Under the pieces are notes generated by a model, which searched no databases, had not been told where the DNA came from, and saw nothing but the letters and a program-made list of their open reading frames with translations. A program made the position numbers and the translations under genes. From Planctomycetota bacterium (lineage in GTDB: Bacteria > Planctomycetota > Phycisphaerae > Phycisphaerales > UBA1924), in assembly GCA_018242625.1 (NCBI GenBank), contig JAFEBO010000008.1:186001-250000 (forward strand): a DNA stretch of 64,000 nt, in the 5' to 3' direction. Below are positions 7,367-16,284 of the stretch, piece after piece; within the stretch, counting starts at the first letter, position 1; each line of letters opens with the position of its first letter.

Positions 7367-7882
7367 TCAGCGTGCTCGGCCGCGGCTGTTGTGCTTGGAG
7401 GCGGCCGGCGGGAGAGGCTTGGAAGGGCCGGTCTCGACGGGGAGGTTTGCGGCTTTCCACTCTTTCATGCCGCCGGCGAAGAAGCGGACGTCGGAATAGT
7501 CCATCGCGAGCATGCGCTTGTTGACGGCGCGGGCGACCGGGCTGAACGGGTCGTCGCCGTAGACGATGACCTCGTTGAAGGAAGAGATGCGGGGGTCGCG
7601 TCCTTTTTCGCCGTTAAAGCTGGTGAGAAGGAGGTTGCGAGCTCCGGGAATGTGTCCCTCCTCAAACTCGGTCTGCGGGCGGGGGTCTATGAAGAGCACC
7701 GCGAGGGGGTTGGATGCGGTCTCGGCGCTCAGTTCGGAGACTTCCGCGAGCTTGACCTGCACGATATCGCTGTCGCGCGTGTCTTTTTCGCACCCGGCGA
7801 GGCCCCAGAGAGCCGCCACACAGGTGAGCGTGATCGTGCGTATAGACTGCAGTCGAACCGGAGCTCGGCGGGAACGTAGCAT
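7367..7882 (-). CDS. Rhodanese-like lipoprotein lacking the catalytic cysteine (copy B)
   Basis: 171 residues from the ATG at 7882, chosen because it places a lipobox (LAGC, cysteine 31) after a basic n-region. The core mirrors copy A: VLFIDPRPQTEFEEGHIPGARN, VIVYGDDPFSPVARAVNKRML, VRFFAGGMKEWKAANLPVETG. Again YGDD replaces the cysteine-containing active-site loop. Both copies share the unusual YGDD loop, so a Cys-less ancestor duplicated. Its start lies only 28 bp from that of the divergent DsbD-like gene, so the promoters must overlap. Confidence 0.8.
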   Translation of the reverse strand: MLRSRRAPVRLQSIRTITLTCVAALWGLAGCEKDTRDSDIVQVKLAEVSELSAETASNPLAVLFIDPRPQTEFEEGHIPGARNLLLTSFNGEKGRDPRISSFNEVIVYGDDPFSPVARAVNKRMLAMDYSDVRFFAGGMKEWKAANLPVETGPSKPLPPAASKHNSRGRAR

Positions 7883-7910
7883 CGGCGAAGGGTACGCGAG
7901 GAGAACGTGC

Positions 7911-8789
7911 ATGCTCTCGATGATGGCGGCGGCGTTGGTCATGTGCTTCTCGGCTGGGGTTGAACGGGGCGTGGAAGGGGGCATAGAGCAGCCGGAGTCA
8001 AAGGACCGGCCGCACGTGCAGTTCGAGATCGTTTGCGAGCAGGACTCCATTGCGCCCGGCGAGACGGCGACCCTCGGGCTGGTCTTCCGCATGGAGCCGC
8101 ACTGGCATATTTACTACCTCGGCGCGCCCGGCGGCGGGAACCCGCCGTCGATCGAGGAGAGCAGGCTCCCCAAGGGATACCGGCTGGGCGAGATCCAGTG
8201 GCCCGCGCCGCAGCGCTTTGTTGCGCCGGGCGGCATCTACGACAGCGTGTATGAAAATGAAGTCACGTTGCTGCTCCCCGTGACCGCCCCGGCGGATGCA
8301 AAGGCGGGCGAGAAGGTCGCCATCGGTTTGAAGATGGCGTGGCTCGAGTGCTCCGACGTCTGTGTTTTCGGCAAGGGCCAGGCCTCGATCGAGCTGGCCG
8401 TGAGGCCGAAGGATGCGAAGCCAAAGCCGGGGGCCGGGGCGGCGAAGATCGCCGCGAGCCGCGCCAGGCTGCCGGTGCCGCTCCCCACCGATGGGAGTGT
8501 TTCGGCGGAGCTGGCGGACGGGGCGCTGCAGATCCGTGCGCCGGGGGCGGAGCGGTTGGAGTTTTACCCTGGTCAGCATTGCTCGGATATCGAGGGGATG
8601 CCGGAGGCGAACGTGGCAAAGGGAGAGGGGATGAGGCTTAAGTTTGTGAATACTAACGGCTCGGCGCCGGTTGCGGACGGAATTCTGGGAATTTGGTTCA
8701 AAGGCGGCAAAGCGGGGTGGTATGTGGTGCAGAGGGGAGTGGAGGGGGGTTCTCAGGCGCCCGGGCGGGGGGGAGAGTCCGGGAAATAG
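7911..8789 (+). CDS. Secreted DsbD N-terminal (alpha) domain-like protein
   Basis: 292 residues from an ATG with a GAGGAG ribosome binding site eight bases upstream. After a signal peptide comes an immunoglobulin-like domain resembling the periplasmic alpha domain of the thiol:disulfide reductase DsbD, with PHWHIYY (the HWHIYW motif of that family) and a cysteine pair in WLECSDVCVFGKG. There is no DsbD membrane domain and no C-terminal thioredoxin domain, so its electron donor must be another protein. The neighbouring rhodanese-like lipoproteins and the secreted redoxin at 8986 suggest a periplasmic redox group (inference). Confidence 0.75.
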   Translation: MLSMMAAALVMCFSAGVERGVEGGIEQPESKDRPHVQFEIVCEQDSIAPGETATLGLVFRMEPHWHIYYLGAPGGGNPPSIEESRLPKGYRLGEIQWPAPQRFVAPGGIYDSVYENEVTLLLPVTAPADAKAGEKVAIGLKMAWLECSDVCVFGKGQASIELAVRPKDAKPKPGAGAAKIAASRARLPVPLPTDGSVSAELADGALQIRAPGAERLEFYPGQHCSDIEGMPEANVAKGEGMRLKFVNTNGSAPVADGILGIWFKGGKAGWYVVQRGVEGGSQAPGRGGESGK

Positions 8790-8985
8790 GCCGGAAGTGA
8801 AACTTTGGGCGGCTTTCCCCGTCAAACATACAGCAGTCGGCCGGGATGGAACCCTGCGCACGGTGCGTCGGAAGGATGACCCGGGCCGATAAATGGAGTA
8901 CGAGTTCGATCAGCGGCGCGTGGCCTGCGGTCGGACTTCAACCCGCCAAGCAAGGGCGAGGCGGGGCATTCAGGAGTAGGTCTCG

Positions 8986-9702
8986 ATGAAAAGTGCGAAA
9001 CTGTCGCTTGTTGCCCTCATCGCCGCCGCCGGCATTGTGATTCCCGCGATCGCGATGAGCACGGATCCGGATCCCAAGCCGACCACGGCGACGACGCCGG
9101 CACCGACGCAGAAGGATCAGAATCACAAGGACCCGAAGGACAAGGACGCGAAGAAGACCGAAGCGGTGGCGAAGGTTGGCAGCCTGGCGCCGCCCTTCAC
9201 GCTCACCGACACCGACGGCAAGACGGTGAATCTCAGCGATTACGCGGGCAAGGTGGTGGTGATCCAGTGGTTCAACCCCGGCTGCCCCTTCGTGAAGAAG
9301 CACTACGAGAACGGCGCCAACACCTTCAACAAGCTGAACAAGGACTACAGCGAGAAGGGCGTGATTTTCCTGGCGATCAACTCCGGCGCCGCCGGCAAGG
9401 AAGGCGCGGGCAAGGAGGCGAACGCCTCCGCCAAGAAGGACTGGAAGATCGAGTATTCGATCCTGATCGATGAGACGGGCAAGGTCGGCAAGCTCTACGG
9501 CGCCAAGCACACGCCGGAGATGTTCATTGTCAACAAGGACGGCACGATTGCGTACCACGGCGCAATCGATGACGACTCGGGCATGAAGGGCCCGGGCAAG
9601 ACCAACTATGTCGCCAAGGCTCTCGACGAGATCCTGGCCGGCAAGAAGGTGAGCACCTCCGAGACCAAGCCCTACGGCTGCACCGTCAAGTACGGCAGCT
9701 GA
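8986..9702 (+). CDS. Secreted redoxin (AhpC/TlpA-like)
   Basis: 238 residues. A signal peptide (about 1-23) is followed by a low-complexity Lys/Asp/Pro/Thr linker (24-62) and a thioredoxin-fold domain starting PPFTLTDTDGKTVNLSDYAGK. The active-site motif is FNPGCPFVKKHY, with a single cysteine (C100) instead of CxxC. A second cysteine is near the C-terminus (C232 in PYGCTVKY), a pairing typical of a secreted planctomycete redoxin family. This suggests a peroxiredoxin-like rather than a disulfide-reductase mechanism. A strong intrinsic terminator follows at 9733-9770. Confidence 0.85.
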   Translation: MKSAKLSLVALIAAAGIVIPAIAMSTDPDPKPTTATTPAPTQKDQNHKDPKDKDAKKTEAVAKVGSLAPPFTLTDTDGKTVNLSDYAGKVVVIQWFNPGCPFVKKHYENGANTFNKLNKDYSEKGVIFLAINSGAAGKEGAGKEANASAKKDWKIEYSILIDETGKVGKLYGAKHTPEMFIVNKDGTIAYHGAIDDDSGMKGPGKTNYVAKALDEILAGKKVSTSETKPYGCTVKYGS

Positions 9703-9732
9703 GCGGACCACACCTGAATGCGTGATAATCCG

Positions 9733-9770
9733 CGCGGGCCCCGGAATGTTCCGGGGCCCGCGTTTGTTTT
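9733..9770 (+). terminator. Intrinsic terminator after the secreted redoxin gene
   Basis: Perfect 13-bp GC-rich stem (9733-9745 with 9750-9762), four-base loop, then gtttgtttt. Confidence 0.9.
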
Positions 9771-9820
9771 GCGAACTTCGGACCCGGCCGGCCGTCGATA
9801 GCATTGGTACGGAGAATCAC

Positions 9821-11944
9821 ATGCCCGACTTCTCGGGATTTTTCGGTACGGCGTTCGACCTGCTGCTGGTGGTGATCGGCTTTGGGCTGATCATCTTTCT
9901 GCACGAGCTTGGCCACTTTGTTGCCGCCCGCTGGGCCGGCATCCGCGTGCTCGCCTTCGCCATCGGCTTCGGCCCGGCGGCGTTTTCCTACCGCAAGGGG
10001 ATGGGCTTTCGGCGCGGGAGCAGCGAGCCGGAGTATGCGCAGCGGCTGATGGCGCAGGCTGCGGGCGTGACGACGATCGAGGGAACGCAGGCCAATTCCC
10101 ACGAGATTTCGCCCACCGAGTACCGTTTCAACTGGCTCCCCTTCGGCGGGTACGTCAAGATGCTCGGTCAGGAGGACCTGAACCCCGACGCCGTGAGCGA
10201 TGCGCCCGACAGCTACCAGCGCTGTGTTCCGTGGAAGCGGATGGTCGTGATCTGCGCCGGCGTGGTGATGAACCTGATCACCGCGGCACTGCTTTTTATA
10301 GTGGTCTTCCGTGTCGGTCTCAGGACCGAGGCGCCGGTGGTGGGGGAAGTGGCGCCCGGAAAGCCGGCGGCGCTCGCCCTTGCGGTGAACGGCGCGGCCC
10401 TTGGTGTGAAGGAACCGGGGCTTCGTCCCGACGATCGGATTCTGAGCGTCGATGGGACAGAGATCCATCAGTTCGGCGACGTGGTGATGGCCGCCGCGAT
10501 GGCGCCGAGAGACAAGGCGCTCGATGTGATCGTCCAGCGGCCCGGCATCGAGGAGCCGCTCCGGTTTTCCATCACTCCCCAGGAGAATCAGGGAGCGCGG
10601 CTCCTGGAACTCGGGGTCTACGGCGCCCGTTCGGCCACGCTCGAAAGCCCGACCCGTGCGAAGGACCGCGAGCTCTATCAGCGCGTCCTGGAAAACGCGG
10701 GTGTCAAGGGTGTGACGCCGGGGATGACCCTCGCATCGATCAACGGTGGGGGCCCGGTGCGGTATGCCGGTGCCTTGGATCTTGCGGCGGAGCGTTCGGG
10801 GGGCAAGCCACTCCATCTCGTGTTTGAGGGCCAAGGGTCGCGTGCGAACGTGACCGTGCAGCCCCAACCCGAGTACCAGCGGGCGAAATTCACCATCGGC
10901 GAGACGCAGCAGGGCCTGCAGCCCCATCTGCTCGGAATGACCGGCGTCATGACGGTCGCGAAAGAAGTGGGCGACCAGCCTCCCAAGCAGGGATTGCAGC
11001 CCGGAGATGTCTTTGTGAGGCTTGGGGCGGTTGAGTATCCGAGCTTTGAATCCGGGCGGCGGGAGATCCGCGCGAGCACCGGCAAAGAGATTCCCGCGGT
11101 TGTGCGCCGGCGGGTGGGTGACGAGGAAAAGGATGTGGTGCTCACGCTCGTCGTCTCGGCGGAAGGCACCATCGGCTTTCAGGTCGGAGACACAACCAAG
11201 GATTCCGCCCTCTTGGGCTGCGTGGTTGCGAGCTCGGATGCCGACAAGCCCGAAGGAACCGCCACCCCGGCGGCCAGGGCCCGGATTATGCCAGGTTCGG
11301 TCGTGACGGCGGTCGACGGAACACGGATCGCCAATTTCGGCGAATTACGGGCGGCCCTTATCGCGGCGTCCGGCAGGGGCAACCAGGTCGTGCTCACGCT
11401 GCGACCGCCGGGCGCGGCGGCCGGCGACCAGCAGGTCACACTGGCGCTCAGCAGCGATGACGCCCGGGCTCTTCAAGGCCTCGGGTGGACAAGTCGCCTG
11501 CCGGTGGATCTGTTTGAGCCGGCGCAGGTGCTTCTGAAGAGCACGGGCTCTCTCGATGCGATCGCGCTCGGACTGGCGGAAACCAAGCGGATGATCCTTC
11601 GTGTCTACCTCACGTTCGGGCGCCTGTTTGAAGGAACGCTGAAGGTGCAGCACCTGCAGGGCCCCGTAGGGATCGCCCACGTGGGAACGCTGCTGGCGGA
11701 CCGGGGCTTTGTCTGGCTCCTGTTTTTCATGGCGATGGTGAGCGTGAACCTCGCGGTTGTGAATTTCCTGCCGCTCCCGATCGTGGACGGCGGGCAATTC
11801 CTGTTTATTCTGTATGAACAGATCTTCAAGCGTCCGGTGCCGGCGGGGTTTCAGAATGCGGTGACGCTTGCGGGGCTTTTGCTCATCGGCTCGCTCTTTC
11901 TGATCGTGACTTTCAACGACATTTCGAACCTGCTGCGGTCCTGA
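9821..11944 (+). CDS. rseP: Site-2 protease RseP-like, with additional PDZ domains
   Basis: Intramembrane zinc metalloprotease (M50) that cuts membrane-bound anti-sigma factors and similar substrates. 707 residues from the ATG at 9821 (GGAG upstream) against about 450 in E. coli. HELGH at 28-32 binds zinc, and the C-terminal NFLPLPIVDGGQ supplies the second motif. Between them I count at least three PDZ-like blocks: near EPGLRPDDRILSVDG, near KQGLQPGDVFVRLG, and near RARIMPGSVVTAVDG, with a fourth weaker one near TPGMTLASINGG. The enlarged periplasmic part suggests tighter substrate gating. The next gene starts 3 bp after the stop. Confidence 0.9.
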   Translation: MPDFSGFFGTAFDLLLVVIGFGLIIFLHELGHFVAARWAGIRVLAFAIGFGPAAFSYRKGMGFRRGSSEPEYAQRLMAQAAGVTTIEGTQANSHEISPTEYRFNWLPFGGYVKMLGQEDLNPDAVSDAPDSYQRCVPWKRMVVICAGVVMNLITAALLFIVVFRVGLRTEAPVVGEVAPGKPAALALAVNGAALGVKEPGLRPDDRILSVDGTEIHQFGDVVMAAAMAPRDKALDVIVQRPGIEEPLRFSITPQENQGARLLELGVYGARSATLESPTRAKDRELYQRVLENAGVKGVTPGMTLASINGGGPVRYAGALDLAAERSGGKPLHLVFEGQGSRANVTVQPQPEYQRAKFTIGETQQGLQPHLLGMTGVMTVAKEVGDQPPKQGLQPGDVFVRLGAVEYPSFESGRREIRASTGKEIPAVVRRRVGDEEKDVVLTLVVSAEGTIGFQVGDTTKDSALLGCVVASSDADKPEGTATPAARARIMPGSVVTAVDGTRIANFGELRAALIAASGRGNQVVLTLRPPGAAAGDQQVTLALSSDDARALQGLGWTSRLPVDLFEPAQVLLKSTGSLDAIALGLAETKRMILRVYLTFGRLFEGTLKVQHLQGPVGIAHVGTLLADRGFVWLLFFMAMVSVNLAVVNFLPLPIVDGGQFLFILYEQIFKRPVPAGFQNAVTLAGLLLIGSLFLIVTFNDISNLLRS

Positions 11945-11947
11945 GCG

Positions 11948-12823
11948 ATGAGGAACCCGCTGCCCCTGCTTGTCGCCGGGCTCCTCGCGTACGGCGTCGT
12001 GCTCGTCTGGCTGACGTACAGGCGTCTCACACGCCCGCGGCGGCGCACGTATTCATGGGCGCTCGCGAACAATCTTCCGGGTGATCCGGGCGAGCTCACG
12101 CCGGCGCTCGAGTTTGTGCCGTTTGAATTCACCTCGCGGGGGCGGAGGCTCAAGGCCTGGGATGTGCGAGGCCTGAAAGCCCCTGGGCCGACTGTGGTGC
12201 TGACGCACGGATGGTCCGAGTCGAAAGTGGTCATGCTTTCGCGCCTCGGGATTCTCGCCCCGCTGGCTTCGCGGCTGATTCTCTGGGATTTGCCGGGGCA
12301 CGGCGATTCCCAGGGTGTCTGCACGCTTGGTCTGGAGGAAAAATCGGACCTGCTCGCGCTGCTCGATGCGGCGAACATCGATGGGGAGCTCATTCTCTAC
12401 GGGTTTTCGCTCGGCGCGGGGCTCTGCCTTGAAGCCGGCGAAAGGGCCGATGCCGTCATCGCCGAGGCGCCGTACCGGCTCGAGGCGACGCCGGCAAAGA
12501 ACGTGATGGCGGCGCGGGGCATGCCGTCGCGGTGGAATCTCTCCGCAGCGGTCTGGCTCGTGGCGCGACTTCGGGGGCGGTCGTGGGCGGGATTCGATCG
12601 CGTTCTGGCGGCCCGATCGCTGGAGTGTCCGCTCCTGGTCCTGTGGGGAGCAAGGGACGTTGTGACGCCGCGGGCCGACGCGGAAGAGATCGCGGAAGCA
12701 GGGCGGGGAACGTTCGTCCCGGTCCCCGATGCCACGCACAGCAGGCTCTGGCGGGACGCGGCGAGCGCGGACTGCGCGGGGCGGGCCGTCTCGGACTTTG
12801 TGAGCACGCTCGCCGGCCGGTAA
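11948..12823 (+). CDS. Alpha/beta hydrolase with N-terminal membrane anchor
   Basis: 291 residues. One hydrophobic helix (about 6-24) then a basic stretch, then an alpha/beta-hydrolase fold: VVLTHGWSESK (oxyanion region), LILWDLPGHGDS, nucleophile elbow GFSLGAG, acid near LWGARDVVTP and a histidine in PDATHSRLW. Likely a cytoplasm-facing esterase or lipase, substrate unknown. It follows rseP by three bases, so it is probably co-transcribed, but the family alone does not reveal a functional tie. Confidence 0.8.
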   Translation: MRNPLPLLVAGLLAYGVVLVWLTYRRLTRPRRRTYSWALANNLPGDPGELTPALEFVPFEFTSRGRRLKAWDVRGLKAPGPTVVLTHGWSESKVVMLSRLGILAPLASRLILWDLPGHGDSQGVCTLGLEEKSDLLALLDAANIDGELILYGFSLGAGLCLEAGERADAVIAEAPYRLEATPAKNVMAARGMPSRWNLSAAVWLVARLRGRSWAGFDRVLAARSLECPLLVLWGARDVVTPRADAEEIAEAGRGTFVPVPDATHSRLWRDAASADCAGRAVSDFVSTLAGR

Positions 12824-12826
12824 GGA

Positions 12827-13969
12827 TCAGTTCGGCGCCGGGCTGGACGCCGGCGGATGCTTCGGCGGCAAGAGCAGCGACGCGGCAACACCGGCCGCGA
12901 GCGCCAGCACGATGATGATCAGGCTCAATGGCGCTCCGAGGTGGATATGCCAGAAAACCAGGATCATCTTGACCCCGACGAATGCGAGGATGAATGCCAG
13001 GCTGAGCTTGAGGAACCGGAACTTGTCCATCATCGCGGCGAGCGCGAAGTAGAGCGAGCGCAGCCCGAGGATCGCGAAGACGTTGGACGTGAAGACCAGG
13101 AACGGGTCCTGCGTGATGGAGAAGATGGCGGGGATGGAGTCGACGGCGAAGACGACATCGGTGCCTTCGACGATGAGCAGCACGAGAAACAGCGGGGTCA
13201 TCCAGAGCCGCCCGTCTTTGCGCACGAAGAACTTCTGGCCGTCCAGGGTCGGGTGGAACGGGAAGACCTTGCGTGCGAGGCGGTAAACGATTCCTTCTTC
13301 CGGCGTGGGCTCGGAGGAGTTGTCGCGCAGGAGCTTGAAGGCCGTGAAGATGAGGAAGGCGCCGAATACGTAGAGAACCCACTGGAACTGTGCGATGAGC
13401 ACGGCCCCGAGCGCGATCATGACGCCTCGCATGACGAGTGCGCCCAGGATTCCCCAGAAGAGCACGCGGTGCTGGTACTGCTTGGGGATGGCGAAGTGGG
13501 CGAAGATGATCGCGATCACGAAGATGTTGTCGAGGCTCAGGCTGTACTCGATGAGCCAGCCGGAGAGATACTCGAGCGTGGCCTGCCAGGCGATCTTGTT
13601 GTCGGAGAGTCCCAGCACCCGGGTGGCTTCTTCGAAGGACTTGAGCGACTGCTCGTAGTCGTGCTCGCTCATGTCGGGCTTGCGGACCGGGGGCGTGTGC
13701 ACTTCCCCGGGGCGCATTTCCGGCAGATCGGCCTGCGAGGTGATCAGCAGCGCGCTGCGTTCGCGCATGGCGGTTCCCACGCCGTGAAAATCGTGCTGGT
13801 ACATCTGGAACACGACGAAGCTGAAGATGAGCGAAAGGACAACACAGATGCCGGTCCAGAAGACGGCGGCGCGGATACTGATCTCGTGCGGCTTGCGGTT
13901 GACCACAAAGAGATCGAGCGCGAGCATGACGAGAATGAAGACGATGAACCCCGCGTAGAGCCAGACCAT
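12827..13969 (-). CDS. TerC-family integral membrane protein
   Basis: 380 residues from the ATG at 13969, which has GGAGG ten bases upstream; an in-frame GTG at 13996 is less likely. TerC proteins are multi-helix membrane proteins implicated in metal (manganese) homeostasis and tellurite resistance. Seen: the family signatures EYSLSLDNIFVIAIIFAHF and VEGTDVVFAVDSIPAIFSIT with the conserved acidic residues in membrane helices. A soluble insert of about 80 residues after helix 2 (RERSALLITSQADLPEM onward) enlarges it. It is convergent with the hydrolase gene, with three bases between their stops. Confidence 0.88.
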   Translation of the reverse strand: MVWLYAGFIVFILVMLALDLFVVNRKPHEISIRAAVFWTGICVVLSLIFSFVVFQMYQHDFHGVGTAMRERSALLITSQADLPEMRPGEVHTPPVRKPDMSEHDYEQSLKSFEEATRVLGLSDNKIAWQATLEYLSGWLIEYSLSLDNIFVIAIIFAHFAIPKQYQHRVLFWGILGALVMRGVMIALGAVLIAQFQWVLYVFGAFLIFTAFKLLRDNSSEPTPEEGIVYRLARKVFPFHPTLDGQKFFVRKDGRLWMTPLFLVLLIVEGTDVVFAVDSIPAIFSITQDPFLVFTSNVFAILGLRSLYFALAAMMDKFRFLKLSLAFILAFVGVKMILVFWHIHLGAPLSLIIIVLALAAGVAASLLLPPKHPPASSPAPN

Positions 13970-14166
13970 TTCTCGAAGACCTCCGAGCACGCGCACACTT
14001 GCGCCATGATCGGCGCCGAGGGTTGGTCTTGCGCGGTGCGTGCCGGTTGGCGCGCGCTTCGGAGGCCGGGCGGACCAGAAGACGGTCCCGCCGTGCTGAC
14101 GGCCGCCGGATCGGGATATCTCCCCGATGGCTACTCCCCAACTGCGGGGATCATAGCCGCGGGTGC

Positions 14167-16251
14167 TTACTGCAATTCCGAGGAATCGTCATCGTTTCCC
14201 TCGGGGGAGGGAAGACCGGGCTCGGGCGCGGGGGAGGATCCGGCGTCGAATTCTGCCGCGTCTTCTCCCGCTAGATCATCGGGGGCGTCGGCATCCTCGT
14301 CGGAGAAGTTTTCGACCCGCGAGAGCATCTGCTCGCGCTCGAAGACATGAGAGGCGGAGTCCATCTCGCCGCGCACTTCCTTGTACACGCTGCCGTCGAC
14401 GAAGCCCTGGAGTTTGCGGGCGCGCACGGGGTGCTGCAGCTTGCGGATGGCCTTGGCCTCCACCTGGCGCACACGCTCGCGGGTGACCTTGAAGATCCGT
14501 CCCACTTCCTCCAGCGTGTAGGTGTAGCCGTCCCCGATGCCGTACCGCAGCTTGATGATTTCCCGCTCACGGTACGTGAGGGTCTTCAGCACGCTCTCGA
14601 TCCGGGCCTTGAGCATGTCGTGGGCCGCGGCGTCGGACGGGGCGCTCTGACGCTCGTCCTCGATGAAATCGCCGAAGAAGCTGTCCTCGCTCTCGCCCAC
14701 GGGCTTGTCGAGGCTGACGGGGTGCCGGCTGATCTTGATGACGCGACGGACTTCGCTCGCGCTGATCGAGAGCTTTTCGCTCAATTCCTCGATCGTCGGC
14801 TCGCGTCCGGTCTCCTGCAGCGCCATCTTCTGGATGTTGCGCAGCTTGGTCATCGTCTCGATCATGTGCACGGGGATGCGGATCGTGCGAGCGTGATCGG
14901 CGATGGCGCGGGTGATCGCCTGGCGGATCCACCAGGTCGCGTAGGTGCTGAACTTGTAGCCCCGCTTGTATTCGTACTTGTCGACAGCCCGCATCAGGCC
15001 GGTATTGCCCTCCTGGATGATGTCCAGGAACGGCAGGCCCCGGTTGCGGTACTTCTTCGCGATGGAGACCACCAGACGCAGGTTGCCGCCGGAGAGATCG
15101 CGCTTGGCCTGCTCGTACTCCCAGAAGACGGTCTTGATCGATTTGACCCGGCGGTTGAGTTCTCCGGGTTCCTCGCGAACGAGCGAGCGAAGACCCTCGA
15201 GCTCTTCCTTGATCACCTGCACATCGTCGGGTTCAAATCTCTTGGGATGCTTCGCCGCAAGGCGCAGGTCGGCCTCCAGCTCGTGCATCTTGTTGCTGAT
15301 CGACCTGAGCTTCCTGCTCAGCGGGATGATCCGCCCCGTCCTCAGGCAGAGCTCTTCGGTGAGAGCCGCCATGCGGCGTCGGCGCACCGAGAGGCGTGCA
15401 CGGAGCTGGCGGACGGATTCATCGTCGCTGGTCTTGCGGGCCTGGTGCAGGAGCTCCCAGTCCGCACGGTTCTGTTCGGCGAGCTTCTCGATCGTCCGGA
15501 GATTGAACGGAATCCGCTTGGCGATTTTTTCCTTGGCGTTGTCTTCCGCCGTGCTGATGCGCATCGTCCGGTCGAAGGGAAGATCGCCCGTGTGAACCAG
15601 CTTGAGCGTCTCGACCGCCTGATGCACGACGTAATCGCTCTCGAGGCACCTGCGCCGGAAGATCATGCGGGTTGTCTCGATCTTCTTCGCGAGCCTGATT
15701 TCCTCTTCACGCGTCAGCAGGGGGATCGTTCCCATCTGCGACAAGTACATCCGCACGGGGTCATCGATCCGCTTCTGCCCGGGTTCGAAAGCGATCTGAT
15801 CGTCGAACCCCGCGGAGTCTTCCTCGGAGGACTCTTCTTCTTCCGCGGCTTCCGCGTGCTCGGGGGCGGCTCCGGCCTGAGCGCTGAGGGCGGGCGCCGC
15901 GGGCGTTGCCGGAGTTGAACCATTGACCGCGTCCGTTCCCGAAAGCTTCCGCCGGAGCTGCGCCGCTTCGGCTTCCCGCTCGCCGCCGGCGACCGTCATG
16001 GCACGGAACAGCTTGGGCAGCACGCCGGGGGCCTGTTCGCCCTTCTCGGCCCGGTAGCGCCGGGCCTTGAACTCCAGTTCGTCGACCAGCTCGATGCCCA
16101 GGCGGTCGATGAGGACAAGCAGTTCGTCGAGCCTCTCGGGGTCGACCATCTCGTCGGGCAGTGTGTTGTTCAGCTCTTCATAGCTCAGCCAGCCGCGTTT
16201 GCGGCCGACTTCGATGAGCTCGGAAAGTGCCGGGTTCAGTTCTGCAATCAC
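14167..16251 (-). CDS. rpoD: Primary RNA polymerase sigma factor
   Basis: Directs RNA polymerase to housekeeping promoters. About 694 residues from the GTG at 16251, preferred over a TTG at 16266 because GGAG lies nine bases upstream of the GTG. Region 1.1-like N-terminus, an acidic linker (EEEESSEED), region 1.2 ([15 protein letters not shown]), a large non-conserved region, region 2 ([41 protein letters not shown]), region 3, and region 4.2 ([19 protein letters not shown]). A C-terminal acidic tail of about 60 residues after the normal end is unusual. Downstream partner of dnaG. Confidence 0.97.
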   Translation of the reverse strand: MIAELNPALSELIEVGRKRGWLSYEELNNTLPDEMVDPERLDELLVLIDRLGIELVDELEFKARRYRAEKGEQAPGVLPKLFRAMTVAGGEREAEAAQLRRKLSGTDAVNGSTPATPAAPALSAQAGAAPEHAEAAEEEESSEEDSAGFDDQIAFEPGQKRIDDPVRMYLSQMGTIPLLTREEEIRLAKKIETTRMIFRRRCLESDYVVHQAVETLKLVHTGDLPFDRTMRISTAEDNAKEKIAKRIPFNLRTIEKLAEQNRADWELLHQARKTSDDESVRQLRARLSVRRRRMAALTEELCLRTGRIIPLSRKLRSISNKMHELEADLRLAAKHPKRFEPDDVQVIKEELEGLRSLVREEPGELNRRVKSIKTVFWEYEQAKRDLSGGNLRLVVSIAKKYRNRGLPFLDIIQEGNTGLMRAVDKYEYKRGYKFSTYATWWIRQAITRAIADHARTIRIPVHMIETMTKLRNIQKMALQETGREPTIEELSEKLSISASEVRRVIKISRHPVSLDKPVGESEDSFFGDFIEDERQSAPSDAAAHDMLKARIESVLKTLTYREREIIKLRYGIGDGYTYTLEEVGRIFKVTRERVRQVEAKAIRKLQHPVRARKLQGFVDGSVYKEVRGEMDSASHVFEREQMLSRVENFSDEDADAPDDLAGEDAAEFDAGSSPAPEPGLPSPEGNDDDSSELQ

Positions 16252-16284
16252 GCGCGAACGCTCCAAAGGGGCGGGTCAAGGGTA

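Noticed and set aside
12456-14141. Long minus-strand frame spanning the hydrolase and TerC genes
   Set aside because: Arg/Pro/Ala-rich composition throughout and no domain; it overlaps two well-supported genes.
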